DNA from: Saccharina japonica
Lineage: Eukaryota; Sar; Phaeophyceae; Laminariales; Laminariaceae
Direction: 5' to 3'
Assembly (NCBI GenBank): GCA_008828725.1
Contig: MEHQ01000174.1
Span: 1,625,867 to 1,689,866 of the forward strand
DNA: 64,000 nucleotides
Below are positions 1 through 12,500 of the stretch, piece after piece. A model generated the notes under the pieces. It searched no databases. It had not been told where the DNA came from and saw nothing but the letters and a program-made list of their open reading frames with translations. Both the position numbers and the translations under genes were made by a program. Numbering within the stretch: the first letter of the stretch is position 1; every line of letters begins with the position of its first letter.

Positions 1-1443
1 CAGCGATACGCCTCGCCGTGTTTGAGTTGGCGTGACACACATATAGCCCCTGATGGAAACATAAACGGCAACTTAATCATTACACTGTACTCGGCCAACA
101 TGACATGGACAAAGAGTCAGGTCCAACAACTACAAAGAACACGTGACACCCATGAGGAGCGTCGTTGCGTTATTTCAGTGTAAACCTGACCCCGCGGCTT
201 AAATCCTTGACTGGTGGCATCTGAGAGGCCGACAAAACGCTACTGGACAATGTATCGAATACTCCTGGTCACGAGGGGGGGCTGCTGTCGGACAGGAACG
301 ATATCAGTTTATCCGACATACGGGCGCCTCTGTGGGTCGTGTTTCGGTCAGCGGAGTTTCCGAAGTTGTAGGCGTGCAAACCAACAGAAAAATGCGCTGG
401 ACGGCTGGTGACCCCTATTCGACTTTATACTGGACGTGGTGTAAGTGTGTCCGCCGATAGCTGCGAGCTTGTTGTTGTCGACACCCATTCCTTGTCGCTT
501 GCTAGTGGTCTTTCTTCAGTGCCAAGTGAGGGAAAATGACGCCTGAAATATCTGGCTCCAATAAGATGTGGTTGAATGACGTCCCGACCCTACATCGACC
601 TGTTACAGAGCGCGCCTAGCGAATAAACCGCCGGGGATAACAAGGGGTGAGAAGGTAGGCAGGTTCAGTCGTGAAAGCGTCGACCCGGAGAGCTCCCGGT
701 TCACGATGCAGTTTAATAGGGCTCCATATATCAAAACACGACCGCTTGGCCCTATGGACTACGTATCCACCGTCCACCAAATCTAAAAGGAAACCTGAAT
801 GAGACCCATTTCTGTTTGTCAAGGCGAACTTGTGCCCGTCCGAAATTATATACCATGGACGCCTTAAATCCGTAAGCTGAAGCGCTCCCGCAAGTATCCA
901 CAACGTATGCAACAAACGTGGAACTATTATATTCTCCAGCACACCAAAATACCACACTGCGTCTACCCTGCATCTGTTTACGCGCACAATTCGAGTTTTT
1001 CCATTTCGGCTTCCACACAACACCGACCCACAGAATCCCGCTCAACGTTGGTTCGGCTACCTTGGCCGTACACAATACGGGACAACAAAACCGTGTCGTA
1101 GGTACTGGTGCAATGGTTCTGACAAACAATACATAAAACTGTAAAAATACGGTATTTTCCAACATTGGCTTGGATATCGACAACACTGAGGTGCTCGTGT
1201 TTCGTAACCTCGCATGGTTGCCTTACCACTTCAACCAACATGCTCCGAAGGAAGGCATTGTAAACCCTAGGTTATAAAGACAAACACCGAACCGTTTACA
1301 TAGCGGCTCACTATAATTACGGCCATATATACACCGGCATATCGATACTTGGTGTTTATAGCACGGCAACGCGATCGTCACAACCATAGTATATCACAAA
1401 TTAAACACATACTATGGACTCACCTGCTGCCTGAACGTGCTGC
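1..1443. other. Intergenic or unresolved sequence
   Basis: I see no recognisable gene, RNA or repeat here. Short open frames on both strands overlap one another and match no family known to me. A GTGAGT-like donor on the minus strand (plus positions about 1417-1423) lies just past the stop codon of the unknown multi-exon gene, so its 3' end may include a further exon or a spliced UTR. Confidence 0.4.
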
Positions 1444-3253
1444 TCACACGATGATTTCATCCGCTGACACCCTACCATGAATTATGCTGCTACTGCTGGC
1501 CTCAAGCGGACATGTAGGCGATTTGTTCAAGGTGGGGAATTCGCATAGGTCGACTTCTTCCGGGTACGTCGCCGTTGAGCGAAGAGGCCCCTTCGCAGCC
1601 ACCGGGCGGTTCGGCATGTTGATACCCTTCTTGATGGTCTTGGAAAAGTTGCGAGCTTCTTGCACGGGTGGTGTGTCGGTGTGCTTGGAAATGAAAAATA
1701 TCCCCCAGACCAGGAGCAATATCTCTAGGAGGCGAGCACGTTTCAACGACAGGACCTCAGTTAAAGGCCGTGACAATGGGTAGCATTCGCAACGAACATA
1801 CCACCCGGCTATCAACGTTATACACCTGCAGTTGGCGATAGTCGCTCATGGTGGACTAGTGCACTCACCCCAGAAGCCGCCAATGTTGCCAATGTAGCCG
1901 AACATGTCAATCGGGTTCTCTTCGGAAAGCTCCATCAGGGAGAACGAGCCCTGTGTTAGGGTAAACATCAAGTCGCCAAAAGCAGGGTTCTCGCCAACGC
2001 TCGAACTCGAATTGGTACTTGAATCGAACACATAGTCAGAAATATAGTAGTACCAGCCCTGTACGCGGGGGCGGGGTGGGGGGGAACAGACGGTAAAAAA
2101 AGAGTTCGCGGTCAAGGTGAGTGCAACACCGGCACGGGGAAAGTTTTTGTTGCTGGGCACAATGAGTGACATTGGCCAGTTACGTATTCCATCTTGCAGT
2201 AATGATGTGTTGAACCAGCGCTCAAATTCCTGGCTAACGTAACTTCATGCGATATTTGCACTGTTTCAGTCATTGCTCGAGCAGGTGTGGGTCTACCATG
2301 CATATGGCGTTCGTCAAATACAAGCTTCTATTCTAAGTAAAGCGCAGTCCCATGCAAGCTTGCTGGTGGTAGCAGCCATTTCACGCCCAAGTAAACATTT
2401 CAACAGCTTTCGATACGGTACTTGCATATTTGATGGGTCACTCACAGCTGGGTCTTCGGTGATCATATATACTGTAGAGGATGTCATGACAGGGTATGTG
2501 ATGATGTCGTCGCCCGATAAGAATGACTTGACGCTTTTGCCGATTATCTTGGCACCATCCCGTATACGACACATGCATATACAGCGAAGAAGGCAGACGA
2601 CGCAGTTATGGTGACCGCAAGTGCAAATTAAAGATGAAGAAGACGTTCGCATAGGCTTGACGAAACTCTCCGTGAGCATTGTCGAGAGTGTTTGGCTTGA
2701 AGATCGTCATATCTCGGCAAGCCCTTAAAACTCACCACATCCGTCTGGGCGATCCAGACCTCACGTGTAAGTTGATCATCCGGACTTGCGAACCGGGTGT
2801 AGGGCACCCATATTTCCTGATAATTGTCCGCCCCTCCCAAGAATACAGTGACGGACGAACTGTTTGACGGCCGAAACCGGGGGAAGAAACAAACAAAACG
2901 AGATACAGCAGGTAAGCTCAATACTAAAATTATCGTATGGTAGACAATCCCACCGTAAGCGCACAAGTGTATTGTCGACTGGCCCTGATATCCGCCGGCA
3001 AGGGAAAGTTAACGAAAAGCTTGCCCTTCCCTCGGTATGGGACGGTATCCACAGCCTTCCTCAGACGACTGTTCTACCAAGCACAATATGCAATATTCGG
3101 ATGTCCTATATATATCGCTTTTTCCACCGGATAGGCCCCGACCAGCACAGTTTAGCCTGATAAACCCACCCATGTATCTACATGTCCTGATTTCTGCGAG
3201 CCTGCTGCTCACCTGTACTCGAGGCTCGTCTTGTTGTCTGAGATCCAATTCAT
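1444..3253 (-). CDS. 3' part of an unrecognised multi-exon membrane protein gene
   Basis: Five minus-strand exons with GT-AG borders can be chained in one frame: 3253-3213, 2816-2736, 2547-2446, 2229-1869 and 1724-1444 (stop). The donors are GTGAGC, GTGAGT, GTGAGT and GTGAGT. The phases agree (0, 0, 0, 1), and the last two acceptors follow pyrimidine or TAG contexts. The joined peptide has an extracellular-looking part (Trp/Tyr-rich, several N-x-S/T sites). Then comes FGYIGNIGGFW, which splices directly into EILLLVWGIFFIS, making one membrane segment across an exon junction. A short basic, Ser-rich tail follows. The 5' exons were not found: the 41-bp first exon listed needs one base from an upstream exon. 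I do not recognise the family. A C-terminal membrane-anchored surface protein is an inference, and a decayed pseudogene is also possible. Confidence 0.55.
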
Positions 3254-4520
3254 CTGCGTTCCGCACGTTGGGGGCAACAAACAAAACATAGGTCCACTCA
3301 GGGGCGCACGTAACCCACAAACAGAACGACACCCCACTACCCCTTATCGAGACCCAGACAGCGGGAGGTATATTAAAACCAAGTTAAAGCAAACCCTATT
3401 AAAATCATAATGACTATTTTGTCCGGAATTCCTACGCTACGGATTAAGTTTCCACAACTATCCGTTAAAGGGTGTAGGGTGATTTTGACGTTTTGCCATG
3501 CACCCCTACCCCACTGCACACTTTCGCATCACGCCAGACGAAGAGTTTTGGGTGGGGTTTTCTAGAGTATCCCGAAAGAGTATTGGTTTAGAGACGACTG
3601 AAGTCGAAACGTACGGTCGTACGAAGGGAGTTAGAATTAAGAACGTTCGACGAGACTGGTATGGTGAAAAATGTCGTGGCTCCTCTTTGACCCATTCAGA
3701 TATTGCGAAAAGCAGGAATGGAATACCTCGTCCTTTCGCGGGCGGCATTGGTCACGATTTGACCGGCGTCGTTCATTGAAGGTACAGGAGTAACCATTGG
3801 AGAAACACGTTTGCTTCCTAGGGAAATGCTTTCGATATGCTTTGTTTTTGTTAGAATCACAAAACTACTGAATAGCCCATAATAAACATACATGTATACA
3901 CACCAAAGGCGCTTTGCCCCACCGATCGATTTGACGAACGACAAGGCGTGTAAGGGGGAACACAAGGACATGCGGCTCCCCTCAAGCAAACGCCGGCGCC
4001 TTTTAAGTCCTTTTGGCGGGCGCACTGTCTTTCGATCCGAGAGCAAGGCGTGTCTCCACGATCTGCAAAACACACGGCAAGTCGTTTGTCCTGCTGCGTG
4101 CACCATGGAAGTTAATCGGGCCAGAAGCAGGCTGAAACCGCCCCTAAACAAGGGCTGCGGACCATCGCAAGATGTGGAACAACACCGTAACGTGGAAAGT
4201 GTTAACTGCAACGCTTGCAGCGTGCGGTGTGCGCGCTCATCTTGGCCCAACCCTAACCCCCCAACCCTACGGAAATCATACAGATCAATGAAGGTATTTG
4301 GTATAAACATTCGGCGCACGTACAAATACCGCACAGCGAAGGTATTTACGTCGGACAACGGCCCATACACCTACACGTAGCTGGCAAAAGCGCGGTGGGC
4401 TAATTTGGGCAAGCCCAGATATATGTATACTTGGTACATAAATAAAGTAACTAAAGTAAACAGTAGCTGCGAGGTCGACGATTTCGCCGAAACTCATATT
4501 TGCGAGCTGAGTGTGATATA
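3254..4520. other. Intergenic or intron sequence, nothing assigned
   Basis: This stretch is probably upstream intron or flank of the minus-strand exons. Overlapping open frames of 224 codons (minus) and 162 codons (plus) cover 3.7-4.4 kb, but they are antisense to each other and neither shows a known domain or splice-supported structure. Confidence 0.3.
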
Positions 4521-4771
4521 TAGAGCAATCCCACGGTAGGGGTACTACTTTTTGGCTCCATATTTTCTGACCGGTTGAGCTCCTCAAGTGAGTAACCACC
4601 GGATTCTATTAGTATTTTACTGGTATGTTTGTTTTGGGACTACCGCATTGAAAGTTTTGGTCGGGTTGCGCAAACGAATGTTTCCGAAGTCATGTGTTCG
4701 GGTGAGATATTGAGCTCCTCATGTGAGGAGCTCAGAAAATTCTGCTGCGCCCCTACCGTGGGGTGAGTCTA
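4521..4771. mobile_element. Small inverted-repeat element (MITE-like)
   Basis: The two ends are inverted: TAGAGCAATCCCACGGTAGGGG at the left and, on the other strand, TAGACTCACCCCACGGTAGG at the right. Both halves also carry the subterminal word GAGCTCCTCAAGTGAG or CTCCTCATGTGAGGAGCTC. This word recurs in the GACGC-type elements at 8.2, 9.4, 49.2 and 58.9 kb, so the families are related. No clear target duplication is visible. Confidence 0.5.
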
Positions 4772-4800
4772 TAGATGAACCGCGGGAAGTATACCCGCAG

Positions 4801-5165
4801 TGGTTTGGAAACACGTTAACAACCGACGAGAACGATGAGTATTAGGTCACGACCAGGGTCGAGGCGTGCGCGGGCTACGGAGAAACATGCCTAAATCATA
4901 CGAAACCCATAGCAGAAGTGCAAAACGCGCACCTATATTAGGGTACGGTCAGGAGTATACTCGTACTGAATTGGAAACACGGTATCAATCGACGAGAACG
5001 ATATGTGATATGCAACGCCTAGAGCCAGGTTGTGTAGTTCATCGGACAAACCTATGCCTGAACCACACGACACCGATAAGGTCAGGAGACAACAAGCGCG
5101 ACCATAACGTCGCGGTTTACAGTGACGATAAAAAGACACGTCAATCGGGGAGAACGATCGCGCAG
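4801..5165. repeat. Degenerate tandem repeat, period about 160-166 bp
   Basis: A motif like GGAAACACG..AAYCGACGAGAACGAT appears at about 4807, 4973 and 5133. The sequence between copies is strongly diverged. Only the anchor motif and its spacing support the call. Confidence 0.35.
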
Positions 5166-5689
5166 CGGTAATACAGCCACTCGTATGCCATGGTCGCAAC
5201 GGGCCGTGGAAAACGAAATTCGATTCCGTCAACATGCAACCGCGTCAGACCTTTCCAGCATGTTCGAGTACTTGGTGGAGTTTACGAGAGAGTAACACAT
5301 GAGACCGAAATAGGATAAGGCGGCGGTCGCCTCACGTGTCAGAAATAACCCCAGTCCCGGGCGTACACACAGGGGTAGTGTCTAGGACAAAGGCTGGAAC
5401 TAAGTAACAACAAGGGAAGGCTCCCCACCGTTCGCGTGGCGAAGCCCGTGGATCGGCTGGAAAGGGGCGGTACCCGAGGCGTTGCTCGCCTCGCGTGTCC
5501 AGACTTGTTTGCCAGAGTACACACCCAGGCGGTGTGAAGAGGGGGAAACTACGGAACAATGCAGTAATAACCCGTCCTCTCACCGTAGGCGCCGAGAGGA
5601 ACCTTGACCGCTAATCGTATATGAAAAAAAGGAGAACCATGGATTACCCCATCCGCATGTCGATAGGCGTTTTCGGATCAGATAAGGGC

Positions 5690-6345
5690 GCTATGCTCCG
5701 CCGAACTGCGGGAGCCACTGGGACATATACGGAATGTGCAGTGCAGGCAGGCCGATCGCACCAAGGAGTGAAAACACCGACAAATGGGCGTTAGTACTCG
5801 ATCAGGGAGTTGTTTAGACCGGCTCCGCAAGCCACCCACCGTATTCCATGCACGGAAAGTGGGAGGGTCGGGCAGGGAAACACACGAAATCAGATGTAAA
5901 TCAAGGGTTGCCGTAGCCCGTTTGTAATTGGACGCATTCGGGGCAGACCAGGGCGTTGTGCCCGGCTAAGGCGCGAGAGACACTGGTACACAAATGGAAC
6001 GTGCAATTCAGACAGGCTGGTCACACCGAGGGTTGAAAGTGGTCGCGTACACACGTCAGAACTTAATCGGGACCTTACGTACGCCCGCTACTCAGGTCGC
6101 CTCCCGTATCCGCTAAACGAAACGAGGAGCGGTTGGATGGGGGGAAGTACACGCAATGAGAGGTAAATTGAGGGCCAACTTGGCCGTCTATAAACAAACA
6201 CGTTCGGATGAAGGCAGGGCGGAACGCCCCGTCAAATTGCGAGGTACACTTGAGTCACATGCAAGATGCGCACGAAGTCAGGCTACTCCCACCGAGGGGT
6301 GAAATAGCTTACGTAAGGACGTCAGCACTCAATTGGGGGCCGTAC
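5690..6345. repeat. Degenerate tandem repeat, period about 267 bp, three units
   Basis: A conserved block (gag.cactgg.acayaaatggaa.gtgca then about 20 bases then YCACCRAGGRGTGAAA) recurs with its end at about 5757-5773, 6024-6040 and 6290-6305. Each block is followed by a similar GTYAGYACTYAATYGGG stretch. There is no coding signal. The region from 5166 to 5690 may hold older units but I could not align them. Confidence 0.5.
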
Positions 6346-8236
6346 TTCGATAACTATCATTATCGTACCTAGTGTAATATACCAATAACACAGCACAAGA
6401 TAACCACCACAGGAACGTTGGGGGGGCGCGGGAGCCGATAACGGTCAGTGCGAGTCACGCCTTAGCCTATATCAAAACGAAAAACAAACTTCAGCACCAC
6501 GATAGGAAAGAGCTGTATTTCGACCTCAGGAACACACGTCTGGGTAGAACGTGGTCGTGCAATATATAAAAAGGTGGCAATGGGGATCATGTGATAAGCA
6601 CACTGAACAACACAACAATACACGCAAGAACGCTTCCATGCCGTGGTGGAGCCGCTGGTTACACTAGTACCAGAGAGTGCACATACGGGTAGCTTCTGGC
6701 GCAAACCTGCGAACAAAATATATAGAAGAGGACCTGACGCTAGACCAACAGGGCTGGTATCCGATTCGAGGAACATAGGGGGGAAGCGCAAACTGACGGA
6801 CACGTGCCGAGATGAGCGGGACGTATCTTGGCCTGAATGACGGCGGTGCCGCCCACAACCTTAGGGTGGGAGTGGTGTAGTGGTGCACACCATCGCAATG
6901 CGACACACTACTTTCCTCGTATCACGCTACCTATAGGTCAGTCGCGTACGTGGCAGATACGTAGATACATGCGAAATGTAGCGTCAGGCTCGGCGACGGC
7001 GGTGACTAGACAGACTCATACCGAAGAGAATGATGCAAATACGAACCGACGGAACGCCTCGAGTAAAGAGTCAGCCGAATCGAAGTGATCTCAAGGATGG
7101 AGAAGTTTGAATGGTCTTGGACCATTGAGGGAACTCGGTCTTCGAGACTGCCGGCAGTGTACCTTAGGTAACGGCCGTAGGAGGGAGCGACGGCATGGTT
7201 TGAGCACACACGCAGTATACGGCACTACCAAGTGCATAATATACCGCAGTGCGGGGTCGTCGTCGACGAGGAGAGTCAACGGAATATTCCTGTCATTGCG
7301 TCTAATGATAAAAACATAAAAAAGGAAAACACCTACCAACATTCGAAATAACTCGCTGCGAATTACCGCATACGTAACAGTCTCGAACAGTTACTAGAGT
7401 AACCAGGAGGGGTTTGGGCTTTTGATACCAGAGACGTTCCAGAACTAATATACAACGTAATGGTTCGAATCCTATCATACGGCGCCGATAGATCTACAGC
7501 AGGTCAAGTATGATCAAGCGCAAATGAAGGCTTGGTTGTCGACGGTCGATCTATATCTGATGTGTCCGGATATCGAGCTCCATATCGAGGGCACGCTCTA
7601 TGAGTGAGTGCGTTCCGGTTCAAATGGAATCGAACGTGTTTCAAGCATCGTCTCAGCATCCCGCGTTATAATGTTCGACGTTTAGAGCCTTCACTTTGGA
7701 CCTTTCAATAGAAGGCGCGGATGGGTACGTCGCCGCACAAGCGTACGTCGGGCTGTAGTACGAAGGGGGTTCCTGCAGCTACTGCCAATACTAAAGTTGG
7801 GCACTGTGACAAGTTTTTGTGCTGTTCAAAGCTCGTGTGAAATGTGGGGGCCGGGATGTGAAGCGAGGAAACAAACGACGAAATGATGCCGACGATAAGG
7901 AAGACCCGTAGACTCCGAAGATAGTAGTGCAATTTAAACGTATTTCGGCACTGAGCGAGAAAAGGGGAACTAATCCGAGCAGAAGGCGACAGACATATAG
8001 TTGGTGCAGGCGGGCCGACAACGAAGTGGAGGTGTTCGTTCGAAATGGCACTGCGCGACGGGGCTACACGTAACACAATCCAAAACACGCACGTGGACGG
8101 CGGTCGCTAAAGTGTACACCGACGACAATGTGCGGGAGGCACGGTGAGGGTACGGCTGCCGTAGTTGTTTCCACCACGTCTGGTGCTGTGACCACCATTG
8201 ATTTGTGCTTACCGGAGCAAAGTTTGTGTCCAGCAA
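6346..8236. other. Intergenic, nothing assigned
   Basis: Only short overlapping open frames are present. No domain, RNA gene, convincing splice-bounded exon or clear repeat was seen. Confidence 0.3.
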
Positions 8237-8496
8237 TACGCGTGCTACGATGGAAGTTAAACCTTTAGGCTGAAAGCGTTTATCAATGAAGAGGAGCATT
8301 AACCAAAATCGCCGGGACTCCATTTTTGTATTGCTTGTGTTACAGTACTTTTCGTTGTATCGTTAGCACATGGGGTGGTTCATCGGGTAGCATGTTTATT
8401 TCCATCAAAAAGCGTGTTTAGACTACTGCAGGTATAGAACTCTTCAAGTGAGGATTGTCAGAAACACTGTGATTCATTTCTATCGTACCATGCGTC
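8237..8496. mobile_element. GACGC-type MITE, short copy, target duplication GCAA
   Basis: The left end (acgcgtgctacgatggaagt) is inverted to the right end (RC gacgcatggtacgatagaaa). The flanking 4-mers are both GCAA (8233-8236 and 8497-8500). The interior matches the left part of the 58189-58928 element (caatgaagaggagcattaacc..; ttcatcgggtagca), so this is an internally deleted copy. Confidence 0.7.
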
Positions 8497-9402
8497 GCAA
8501 CCACCGAAAGTTGTGTTACTGTCAACACTATACAGTACAGATCCAGCATACTTTCGCAACCATATTGGGTTATGTGCTGTAGTGTTTGTCCAATATGTCG
8601 ATACACACAACAACGAAATCGTGTGACTACAACGTACTGAACAAGTTCACACGAGGGGGGTCTGTACTGCGTGAGGGCTTTGCAGCAAGCACCGGACGGC
8701 GACGTGGCGAAAAAGGTACGTTTATGCGGCTCTAGTTTGCCAACTGCGACATCAACATCATAGTCGTCTACCAGGTACGTTCCTTCTAAATACAAAGTAC
8801 ATTGCATGCACAGACGCGTAGGGTTGCTTCTTGCTGTGATGCATGAGACTGATAGGCTTCGTCGCGCGGTTTGTCGTTTCACCATTACCGTCACATATGG
8901 CCTCTGAGAACCTTTGAGACACTTGGCAGAGAAGGCCTCTGTCTCCACCTGTCCCATGTCGAACGTCACGCAGCCAGGAGACTTGTAGAGAGCGGGCGGG
9001 GGCGGGCGCACATAGTATTACATCATATAAGTGCAGGCCCCGGCATCAGTTTCTGCGTGCTGTGCAGGTGGACGTACAACGTCATCGCAAAGTCATCAGT
9101 AACTTGTTCGGTGGGTCGGGCTCCCTACTGGTCCACGTATGGTTAGCGGAAGAGGTGGTGCCATTGTATGGTAGCAAAATTGGGGGGAGTAGCGTTATAC
9201 TGTAGTACAATGTTTATTTAGGTTAGTCTTCCGGGCAATGCAGAGTATGCGCTTGAACGACCAACGTTCATCAACACCGATATACACCATGAGTATGAAC
9301 AAAACAAAGGGAAACGACGACCGCGATATGCTACATGTATACGCTTTCCAAGCAGTAAAATATATCTAGGGAGGGCCGCCAGCGTCGCCAAGGCCCGCAA
9401 GC

Positions 9403-9650
9403 GACGCATGCTACGATAGAGGTGAATCATGTTTTTGCTGAGCTCCTCACATAAGGGGCTCCTTACGTCAACGAAGAATTGATTTCGGGAGAAACTAATT
9501 GTGCCCCCCCCGATGAAAAATCCCATGGCCTAGGTACAGTGGAGAATATGTTGCAACGCGAGAACGAAAGTCCGACGGTTTTGGGTTGAGGAGCCCGACT
9601 ATTCAGAAAAATTTCAGCCAACAGTTGCTACCTCTCTCGTAGCACGCGTC
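9403..9650. mobile_element. GACGC-type MITE, copy 2
   Basis: It begins GACGCATGCTACGATAGAGG and ends with the inverted counterpart CCTCTCTCGTAGCACGCGTC. The flanking 4-mers AAGC and GAGC agree at three of four positions. A subterminal GAGCTCCTC word lies near 9440. Confidence 0.6.
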
Positions 9651-10785
9651 GAGCAGAGATGACAAACTGCAAACGGCCGCTTACGACGTCAAGAGCCCGT
9701 TAATATTGTTTGATTTGTAAATACAAACATATAAGACGAGACTCAGAGGGCCAGTTTATCGTGTACACACCCTGTCTGTCTGTATTGGGGTAGCGCCTAT
9801 CCAGAGTGTTTTGGCCCCGCCTCAGCGTATAGGCAGAGAGGGCTGGGTGCCACGACCGTTTCTCGCATCGCGTCGCGTCGGGGTGGGCCGTGGCGGTCGC
9901 TCGGACCTGAAGACGATCCCGAGCTGTTCCCCAAACTGATCCCCGAGGGAGAGGCATTGCTTCTGGCTTAAGGTTGACACTAAGAAACAGGCAACTTGTT
10001 GGTTGATTGCTGCATAACGCCAGCGATGCCCCTGTCTTTATTACTGTTCGTATTAAGAAGCAGGCATCCTACTGGCCGAATGCAGCAGCGCCATAAAGTG
10101 GGATTACACGACCAGCTTGCATCCGCCATCATGCATTCCACAGCAGCAAATCGGCAGCAGCGTGAAGGCAGAAGCAGCAGAAGCAGCAGCTAAAACACAG
10201 CAACAGCAGCAGCAGAAGAAGAAGATCGACAGCAGCAGCAGCTAATCACCGGATCCCACGCTGGCAGCCGTCAAGCCAGCCTTACTGCTGACTCACGGTT
10301 TTAAATTGCGATTCTGGCAGTTGATCGGTTGCGCAGTCCGTACCAGACACCGCTGGATTTTTCTAGCAGATTGGTGCTGCCTAGTGTGAGAGAATGTGGT
10401 GGAGATCGAGGTTATAAGTCGTAACTCGTGGTAGCGTTTGTTGTTCAATATATTCAATCTACTTTCTCAACACCCCTGTTTCGGGTTTGAATTTGTATGG
10501 AAGGTGAGTTTTTCTTGGCATGGGACACTATCTACCCGCCCTCAGATCCACAACCCTTGTTTGGGTCCACGGAAAGCGCCCGACTCTGTACGTCAATGTC
10601 CGTGGTTCGAGCCTCGCCTTTTTTCACAACTCGGTTTCACTTGTTTATTTTTGTTTCGAAAGTACCAGGTATGGGTTTTAGAATGCACGTGCAATTTTTA
10701 ATTGTAGGTTTATGGCATTTTAGTACGGTCACACCAAACCCCATATGAGTGTTACGCCAACGAAACACGCATACTCAAAGTACAC
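9651..10785. other. Intergenic with CAG/GAA microsatellite
   Basis: Imperfect CAG/GCA and GAA runs lie at about 10146-10240. The rest is unassigned. A GGAAG|GTGAGT donor-like site at 10500 follows an open plus-strand frame, but no partner acceptor was found. Confidence 0.35.
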
Positions 10786-12500
10786 GTTTTGCGCGAGTGC
10801 CGGTACTTAATCGTTAACGTTGGTTGCAAGACGATGGACGACAAGGTAATTCCAAGACTGCAGGACAGCATGCGGGATTACAAGCTAAAGGAGCCCAACA
10901 CCATCGCCACCGCCCGTAACAAGAAAGTATCCGCGACGGCAACTGGGACTATTTGGGGATATATCATCAACCAGGCTGGACAGCTTGTTCCAGTTCGTAC
11001 CTCCGCCATTATCGCGCCTGGGTTGGGGCGAACTCTTTTCTCCGACAAAGCCATGAAGTCGAGAGTATGCACAATTGTTTGGACGGCGAACTATCACCAA
11101 TAGTTCCACAGCAACACGTCGCTTCCGTTGAACCAGCGCTCCGAGGACAAGGTATTGTGTTCGTACCAAGTATTTCTTCGTGCCCAGGGGGGAACGTTGG
11201 AAACAACACCAATTGCACCCCCGTAGAACGGAGTATCCAAGCACGATGGACAAACGCCTGTGGCCAAGAACAGGTTCATGCTAAGGATCGGTGACAGCAC
11301 GTCCGAGGAGGCCACTGTCGCTGGGACGAAGGACCAACGTGAGGAAACCCGGGTCAGCACGCCTGATGAGGATATTTCTGCAGAGATGGAACGCCATCAC
11401 GTGAACATCATACTGTAGGTAGACTGCATCAATGCGCGAGCAAGAACGAGGACAAGTCGTCGATAACAGCCGGATCGTCATCGACGGGCGCTGGAGTACC
11501 TTTACCAAGGGCCGGGACACCATCACAAAGGCCTAACGATTCTCCATCAGGGACCGGAACGTAATCATCAGAGACTGAACAGAACCGCAAGCAGCTGGAG
11601 TGTCGTCATCATCAGGAGTTACGGCGTACATTCCATCCGGAGATATACCTGTTGCCTCGGCGGGTCGCATCTTCGACAGGGACTGGGTTCACACCGGATG
11701 CACTACATCAGGAGACCGCCAGTACGATACCCAATGCAAGCGCCGGGGAGACCTTCGACAGTATGCTTGCCAACCTAGTATCGGGGGCAAACCCCCCGGC
11801 CACGTGCGTGGAATTCGCGTACACCACCAGAGACCCATTTCGGATCTAGGAGGGGGAAAATCTGGCAATCAAAATCCCCAAGCTAGCACCAAGCTACCGT
11901 CTACTGCACGGAACACAATCACCCGGGATCGCTGAATCATCAACCCCTGGGATCATCGGAACATCAACAATGGGACTACAGGGGCATCAGCATCTGGGAT
12001 GGCGGAAGCATGACAATCTGCGATAATCGGGGCATCAACGTCTGGAATAATTGGAACAACAACAGCTCGCATCACTGGGTCATCTTCTGGATCAGCATCG
12101 TCTGGCATCACCAGAGCATCAGCTGGATCATCAAAATCTAGAATTAATGGAGCATCAGATGCGATATCACCGCCTGGGTCACCGGGGGTCGTGCCAGCTG
12201 CTTGGGAGCTGTGCTTGACTGGCCCCTCCACACGAGCCGAGCCCAACAGATAACACAAAGACCAGCCGTCAACTGAACGGGGTCCACGTGCCCCCGACGG
12301 CGAAAGGACAACCGCCGGCAAACCCCGGGACAGGACGTGCGGAATCGACACAGGGCGAATATTAGCCATTGGCAACTTCGGCCTTCGCATACACCCGCAA
12401 GCCAATCTCAGGGTTCCTCTTCTTCTTAAACGAAGTACCCATCGACATCGGGACCAAGAAGACCGATTGCTTAATCAACAGTGGAGGCGGAGCTGATAAC
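10786..12500 (+). pseudogene. Decayed Ty1/copia pol fragment (aspartic protease region)
   Basis: The plus-strand frame from about 10789 reads like the copia protease region. A YLIVNVGC stretch stands where families have a DSG-type active site (Asp is replaced by Asn and Ser by Val, codons 10816-10824). It is followed by TGTIWGYIINQAGQ and the typical IIAPGLGRTLFS block (about 11011-11043). The frame then meets stops at 11101, 11224 and 11416, although copia-like text continues between them. From about 11400 to 12200 the sequence is a Pro/Asp-rich or CATCA-rich low-complexity linker with shifted frames. I found no integrase, reverse transcriptase or LTRs. The protein is clearly non-functional. 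Assignment rests on motif memory, not a search. Confidence 0.5.

Noticed and set aside
3696..4370. 224-codon minus-strand open frame
   Set aside because: An antisense frame of 162 codons covers most of it. There is no domain, no splice support and no repeat-protein pattern.
8418..9011. 197-codon minus-strand open frame
   Set aside because: Its C-terminal part is the right terminus of a MITE (to 8496), and the rest matches no family. I could not support it as a gene, though part of it could be an exon.
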